From positions 22,578,923-22,642,922 of the forward strand of contig CM038222.1 in NCBI GenBank assembly GCA_021442155.1: DNA of 64,000 bases, given 5' to 3'. The DNA is from Cymbidium sinense. Taxonomy: Eukaryota > Streptophyta > Magnoliopsida > Asparagales > Orchidaceae. A model generated the notes under the pieces. It had not been told where the DNA came from. It saw only the letters and a list, made by a program, of their open reading frames with translations, and ran no database searches. The translations under genes were made by a program, and so were the position numbers. This document shows positions 59,664-64,000 of this stretch, piece after piece. The number at the start of each line of letters is the position of its first letter. The stretch's first letter is position 1.

Positions 59664-60498
59664 CAAATTTTGTAGCTATTGCTTGATCAATTTGCAATGG
59701 CTGGACAAATAAAGGACCCATAGCAAAAAGGAATTGATGATTAATGAAATGAATTCATATATTAGGGAGAGAAATCCAAACCAGAATGATTGGGGATTCT
59801 TCCCTAATATCAAATAGTGGAGTCCATTTCAGCAACCTCATTTGGATGTTGAAAACAAAATAAAAATGATGAGCAAAAACACATGAGTAATCCAAATCAT
59901 TTGTTAAATGATTCAAAATGTGGTGAGGATATTTTAAACCTATCATAAAAGCCCCTGAAAGTTTTAGACTATGAAATAAAGAGCGAATGTTTTCTAGATT
60001 TGGCCTATAAAGAGTAAACTTTCCAACCAAAGTGAATTCAAATGGCTTAGCAAGCTTTTCTATAATCAGATCAGTGCACATAATCGAAGACATGCCTCGA
60101 AAAGAAGTCAAAATAAGTTCCAAGGACTCACCTAAGTAGCTATTCTTATTAGTAAGGATGTCTTTGAATAATTTCAAAGTAGCCAAAGCCAAGGTAATTG
60201 ATGCACTATTAGGATCCATTGGATCCATCAGTTTCCCCCATGGAATCATCAGAGAAGATGACAAGCCAAAGCGTCACTCTAAGTAAAGAATGAAAGCGAC
60301 CATCATTTCTAGAAGGAATCCAGTGAGAATCACGCCAAATAGCCATCAAGCAATGACCATAAAACCAAAAATGAGAGGGGAAAAGGGGAATCACCAGAGC
60401 ATGAGGTCAAAGGCTCGGGCGACAAGTGGGTTTGGCGATGTGTACAAAGGGCGAGGACATAGTCAATGCGAGCTGATGAGTCACGCTTACTAAGAACT
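59664..60498 (-). pseudogene. LnF ORF1, C-terminal half deleted
   Basis: After about 230 bp of leader, the open frame 59755-60264 gives MDPNSASITLALATLKLF, ILTNKNSYLGESLELIL, then the DUF4283-like domain: EKLAKPFEFTLVGKFTLYR, NLENIRSLFHSLKLSGAF, LTNDLDYSCVFAHHFYF and REESPIILVWISLPN. This is the cleanest DUF4283-like copy here. In the next frame QPLQIDQAIATK continues, then the sequence jumps directly to the endonuclease at about 59664-59672, so the CCHC knuckle and ORF1 tail are missing. Confidence 0.82.
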
Positions 60499-62666
60499 TG
60501 GGTTTAGGTTTTGATTTATTAGGTTTTAGGGTTTAAGTTTATTTTTTAATTTATTTAGTTACTTTAAGTTTATTTTTAGGGTTTAGGGTTTAGGGTTTAG
60601 GGTTCAGGGTTTAGGATTTAGGGTTTAGGGTTAGGGTTTAGAGTTTAGGGTTTAAGTGTAGGGTTTAGGGTTTAGGGTTTTAGGGTTTATGCCTTTAAGG
60701 TTTAGGGTTTAGGATTAAGTTTGGGGTTTAGGGTTTAGGGTTTAGGGTTAGGGTTTAGGGTTTAGGGTTTAGTTTTTGGTTTAGGTGTAGGGTTTAGGGT
60801 TTAGGGTTTAAGGTTTAGGGATTTTGGGTTTATACCTTTAGGTTTTAGGGTTTAGGATTAGTTTAGGGTATAGGGTATAGGGTTTAGGGATTAGGGTTTA
60901 AAGACTTTTGGGGTTTAGGGTTTATGTTTTAGGGTTTAGGGTTGTAGGTTTATGGTTAGTTTTTGGGTTAAGGGTTTAGGGATTAGGGTTTAGGATTTAG
61001 GGTTTAGGGTTTTTTTAAAATTAAGAAAATTGATAAGTTTAGAATTATTTAGTTTACTTAGTTTATTTTATTATTTATTTTTATTTAGGTTTATTTTTTA
61101 TTTTTACTTAGATTTATTTATTTATTTTAGGTTTATTTATTTTAGTTTAGGTTTTTTATTTTTGTATATTTTTTAGGTTTAGGTTTATTTTTAAGTTGAG
61201 TTTTATTTTTATTTTATTTTTTAGTTTAGGTTTTAGGTTTTTAAGGTTTAGGGTTTAGGGTTTAGGGCTTAGGATTTAGTGTTTAGGGTTTAGTTTAGGT
61301 TTAGGGTTTATGGTTTTAGGGTTTAGGTTTTAGGGTTAGGGTTTAGGGTTTAAGGTTTAATGTTTAGACTTTGATTTAGGGTTTTTAGGGTTTTTATGAT
61401 TTAGGGTTTAGGGTTTAGGGTTTAGGATACAGGTTTTGGGTTTGGGGTTTATGATTTTAGGGTTTATGATTTAGAGTTTTAGGTTTAAGGTTTAGGGTTT
61501 TGGTTTAGGGTTAGTTTTAGTGTTTTGGGTTTATGATTAGGGTTTTTTTATTTTTTATTAGTGTTTAGGGTTTAGGGTTTAGGTTTTAGGTTCATTATTT
61601 AAGTTTTAGTGTAGGTTTATTTTTAAATTAAGTAAAAGATTAGGTTTATGTTTTTTTTTATTTAGTTTATTTTTTATTTATTATAGTTTATTTTATTTCT
61701 TATTTTTATTTAGGTTTATTTTTTATTTTTATTTATTTTATTTTATTTATTTTAGTTTAGTTTTTAGGTTTAGGTTTAGGTTTATGTTTATTCTTTAGTT
61801 TTGTTTTATTTTTATTTTATTTTTTAGGTTTAGGTTTTATTATTTAATTTTAGGTTTAAGTTTGGGTTTTTATTTTATTTTTTTAGGTTTAGGTTTTAGC
61901 TTATTATTTTAGGTTTATTTTTAGGTTTTATTTTTTAGTTTAGGTTTAGGCTTATTTTTAGTTTATTTTATTATATTTAGTTTAAGGTTTAGGTTTAGTT
62001 TATTTTATGTTTAGGTTTATTTCTTTTAATTTAGGTTATTTTTAGTTTAGGTTTAGGTTTATTTTATTTTGTTTATTTTTGGTTTAGGTTTTATTTTTTA
62101 TTTATTTTTAGTTTTATTTTTTTGGGTTTAGGTTTTTATTTAGTTTTTATTTTAGGTTTATTTTATTTTTTTTCATTGAGTTTTTATTTTACTCCGATTT
62201 TCTATTTTTAAGTTTATTTTATTTTTTAGTTTAGTTTAGGTTTTCATTTATTTTATTTTGGTTTAGTTTTAATTTTTTATTTTATTTTATTTTTAGGTTT
62301 TGGTTTTGGTTTAGGTTTAGGTTTAGGTTTTTGGGTATTTTAGGGTTTAAGTTTTAGGTTTAGGTTATTTTTTTAGTTTAGGTTTGTTTATAATTTATTT
62401 AGGTTTAGGGTTTTTTTATTTATTTTATTTAGTTTACTTTAGGGTTTATGGTTAGGGTTTAGGATTTAGTGTTTGGGGTTTAGGGTTTTTTAGGGTTTAG
62501 GGTTTAGGGTTGTAGGTTTAGTGTTGTAGGTTAATGGTTTAGGGTTTAGTTAGTTTTAGGTTTTAGGTTTAGTTAAGGTTTTTATTTTTATTTTTTTCAT
62601 TTAGGTTTAGGTTAGTTTAGGGTTTTAGGTTTAGGTTTTAGGTTTAGGTTGGTTTTAGTTATTTTT
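60499..62666 (+). repeat. Long-unit telomeric array with two T-rich blocks
   Basis: The long-unit right flank (TTTATTTAGTTACTTTAAG) continues from the LnF 5' end. Long TTTAGGG runs follow (60565-61010), then a junction near 61016-61035 with a short T-rich block (to 61230), TTTAGGG-like DNA to about 61615, a junction near 61623-61645, a T-rich block to about 62440 and degenerate telomeric DNA. No gene is seen. Confidence 0.87.
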
Positions 62667-62735
62667 TTAGAACAAATTCATATTCAACATTTCTTTTCAA
62701 TTTCATCAACCAAGACCAGTTTCTCCAATTTTAGC
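62667..62735 (-). pseudogene. GR-RBP 3'UTR scrap g16
   Basis: Only about 70 bp of the distal 3'UTR is present (+ strand 'aacaaattcatattcaaca', then 'tttcatcaaccaag'), flanked by telomeric DNA on both sides. All coding sequence is lost. It lies about 105 bp from g17, so it marks a second, almost deleted copy. Confidence 0.75.
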
Positions 62736-62838
62736 ACATTTAGTTTATGGTTTAGATAGGGTTTAGGTATAATGTTTAGGGTTTAGGGAGGTTTTTAGGG
62801 TTTATGGTTTACGTTTATAGGGTTTAGTTTTGGGTTTT

Positions 62839-63163
62839 TTTTAAACAGAGAACAAATTTAGAGTCAACATTTCTTCTTTTTGATTTCATCAACCAAGTAA
62901 CACACCAAGTTTTCTAAGACACAAGTGACATCTTAGATAAAATATGAGAATGCATATTCACCAACACCTCCAGATCCCCCACCATTGCTCCTCCCACCTC
63001 CATAATAACCACTGCTCTGACCACCACCTCCATATCCCCCAGCACCACTAGAACCCCCACCACCTCTATGTAAGTGCCACCTCCACCATCGCCTCCACCA
63101 CCGAATCTAGATTGAGCTTGGTTGACGGTGATGTTCCTGTTGTCAAGGTTTTGTCCATTCTTA
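62839..63163 (-). pseudogene. GR-RBP 3' fragment g17, deletion subfamily
   Basis: About 325 bp. It is the clearest example of the subfamily joint: + strand 'gagaatgcata' followed by 'ttcaccaacacctccag' at about 62954-62957, then a normal glycine-rich order back to the NLDGR region (minus strand GGACAAAACCTTGACAACAGG). The small segment 'ccaacacctccagatcccc' beside the joint belongs further upstream in the gene, so the joint combines a deletion with a short misplaced duplication. The A-tract is AAAAAAAACCCAAAAC. Confidence 0.8.
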
Positions 63164-64000
63164 GCGTTTAGGTTTATTTTTTTAATTTATTTATTTACTT
63201 TAAGTTTATCTTTAGGGTTTAGGGTGGTAGGTTTTAGGGTTTAAGGTTGTAGGTTTAGGCTTTAGGGTTTAGGATTTAGTGTTTAAGGTTTTTTTTTAAA
63301 TTAAGTAAACTGGTAAGTTATGCTTTATTTGGTATATTTAGTATATTTTTTATTTATTTTAGTTTACTTTTTTTTTATTTTTATTTACATTTAATTTTTA
63401 TTAAGTTTAGTTTATTTATTTTTGGTTTATTTATTTTAGTTAAGGTCTTTTATTTTAATTTATTTTTTAGGTTTAGCTTTAGGTTTAGGTTTATTTTTTA
63501 GTTGAGTTTTATTTTTATTTTATTTTTTAGGTTTAGGTTTAAGTTTAAGCTTTAATAATATTTTATTTTTTCTATTTAGGTTTTAGGTTTTTATTTTTGG
63601 TTTATTTTTAGGTTTTATTTTTTAGTTTAGGTTTAGTTTTATCTTTAGTTTATTCTATTATATTTATAGGCTTAGGTTTAGGTTTAGTTAATTTTAGGTT
63701 TAGGTTTTGGTGTTATTTATTTTAGTTTAGTTTATTTTAGTTTAGTTTATTTTAGTTTAGGTTTAGGTTTATTTTATTTTTATTTTAGGTTTACGTTTAT
63801 TTTTAGTTTAGGTTATTTTAGTTTAGGGTTTAGGTTTTATTTTTATTTTATTTTTAGGTTTATTTTTGAGGTTTAGGATTTATTAAGTTTTTATTTTATT
63901 TTATTTTTGGTTTATTTTATTTTTATTTTATGTAGTTTTTTATTTTATTTAGACTTTTTTATTTAGGTTTTATTATTTTTTGTTTAGTTTAGGTTTTTTA
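63164..64000 (+). repeat. Long-unit telomeric/T-rich array, running off the window
   Basis: Right flank TTTATTTATTTACTTTAAG, a short TTTAGGG tract, junction module near 63298-63320 (AAATTAAGTAAACTGGTAAG) and a T-rich block that continues to the end of the window. No gene is seen. Confidence 0.87.

Larger units (their letters stand above)
53766..60498 (-). mobile_element. LINE with both termini and an internal deletion (LnF)
   Basis: The left end is the 3' terminus: minus strand 'gtggtaataaaattcccc', then TTTCTTTTTAAAAAAAATC, then TAAACCC, about 10 bp beyond the g15 boundary. The right end (60498) is the 5' leader followed by GGGTTTAGGTTTTGATTT, the sequence that normally continues to the right of a GR-RBP fragment. 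LnF thus sits in the first telomeric heptads next to g15, with GGGTTTAG on both sides as a possible target-site duplication. Internally it holds ORF1 N-terminal part, endonuclease, RT, zf-RVT, RNase H and a 3'UTR of 2 kb. Compared with LnE, about 1.14 kb is missing at about 59664-59672. Confidence 0.85.

Noticed and set aside
63164..64000. A true chromosome end at the right edge
   Set aside because: The last bases are a T-rich block, not uniform TTTAGGG, and the heptads throughout are degenerate, so this is interstitial or subterminal DNA.
7291..64000. CRISPR-like or centromeric satellite array
   Set aside because: Unit size is 1.2-3 kb with gene-derived parts. There are no short regular repeats with unique spacers, and no 150-180 bp centromeric period is seen.
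1..64000. tRNA or rRNA genes
   Set aside because: I looked for tRNA-like conserved boxes and rRNA landmarks and saw none. The AT-rich repeat makes chance matches to short boxes uninformative.

Overview
The window looks like nuclear DNA from a plant, most likely a flowering plant. The evidence is Arabidopsis-type telomeric heptads (TTTAGGG) throughout, non-LTR retrotransposons of the plant L1/RTE-like type (a DUF4283-like ORF1 with a CCHC knuckle, then APE endonuclease, reverse transcriptase, zf-RVT and RNase H), and pieces of a plant class IV glycine-rich RNA-binding protein (GR-RBP, GRP7-like) gene. I cannot name the species. I see no intact host gene, tRNA, rRNA or CRISPR array. The DNA is AT-rich and strongly strand-asymmetric: the + strand is G/T-rich from end to end.

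Layout. Roughly 60% of the window is a degenerate interstitial telomeric array. It is a tandem composite repeat with these parts: (i) a 3'-terminal GR-RBP fragment (C-terminal glycine-rich coding part plus 3'UTR, minus strand); (ii) telomere-like TTTAGGG tracts; (iii) a conserved junction close to AATTAAGTAAACTGGTAGG; (iv) a T-rich block of about 0.4-1 kb built from TTTAGG/TTTATTTT words; (v) more TTTAGGG tracts leading to the next GR-RBP fragment. I count 17 GR-RBP pieces (g1-g17), all on the minus strand and, where the end survives, all truncated at the same codon (the Asn of the NGQNLDGR motif at the end of the RRM). Units come in a short form (about 1.2-2.3 kb, g2-g7, 12-20 kb) and a long form (about 1.2-3.4 kb, elsewhere).

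Six LINE pieces interrupt the array. LnA (1-1832, + strand) is a 3' part. LnB (1833-2215, minus) is a 5' part joined to LnA in inverted orientation. LnC (4890-7290, minus) is a 5'-truncated 3' part. LnD (20834-28046, minus) is nearly full length. LnE (34858-40737, minus) lacks its 3'UTR. LnF (53766-60498, minus) spans both ends but has lost about 1.1 kb inside. All are broken by frameshifts and stops. LnD keeps the longest open RT stretch, while LnE and LnF carry substitutions at catalytic RT positions.

How it fits together (inference). Each minus-strand element whose 3' end survives ends in an A-tract that runs straight into CCCTAAA repeats, and so does the GR-RBP 3'UTR. In every case the A-tract points left and the 5' end points right, the direction in which a TTTAGGG G-strand would run to a chromosome end. 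This fits a 5'-truncated GR-RBP cDNA and LINEs that entered telomeric DNA by priming on the G-strand, followed by amplification of the GR-RBP/telomere unit as a macrosatellite. The single contrary piece, LnA, lies beside an inversion joint. Tandem duplication of a few founder insertions explains part of the shared orientation, so there are perhaps four or five independent insertion events, not more than twenty.
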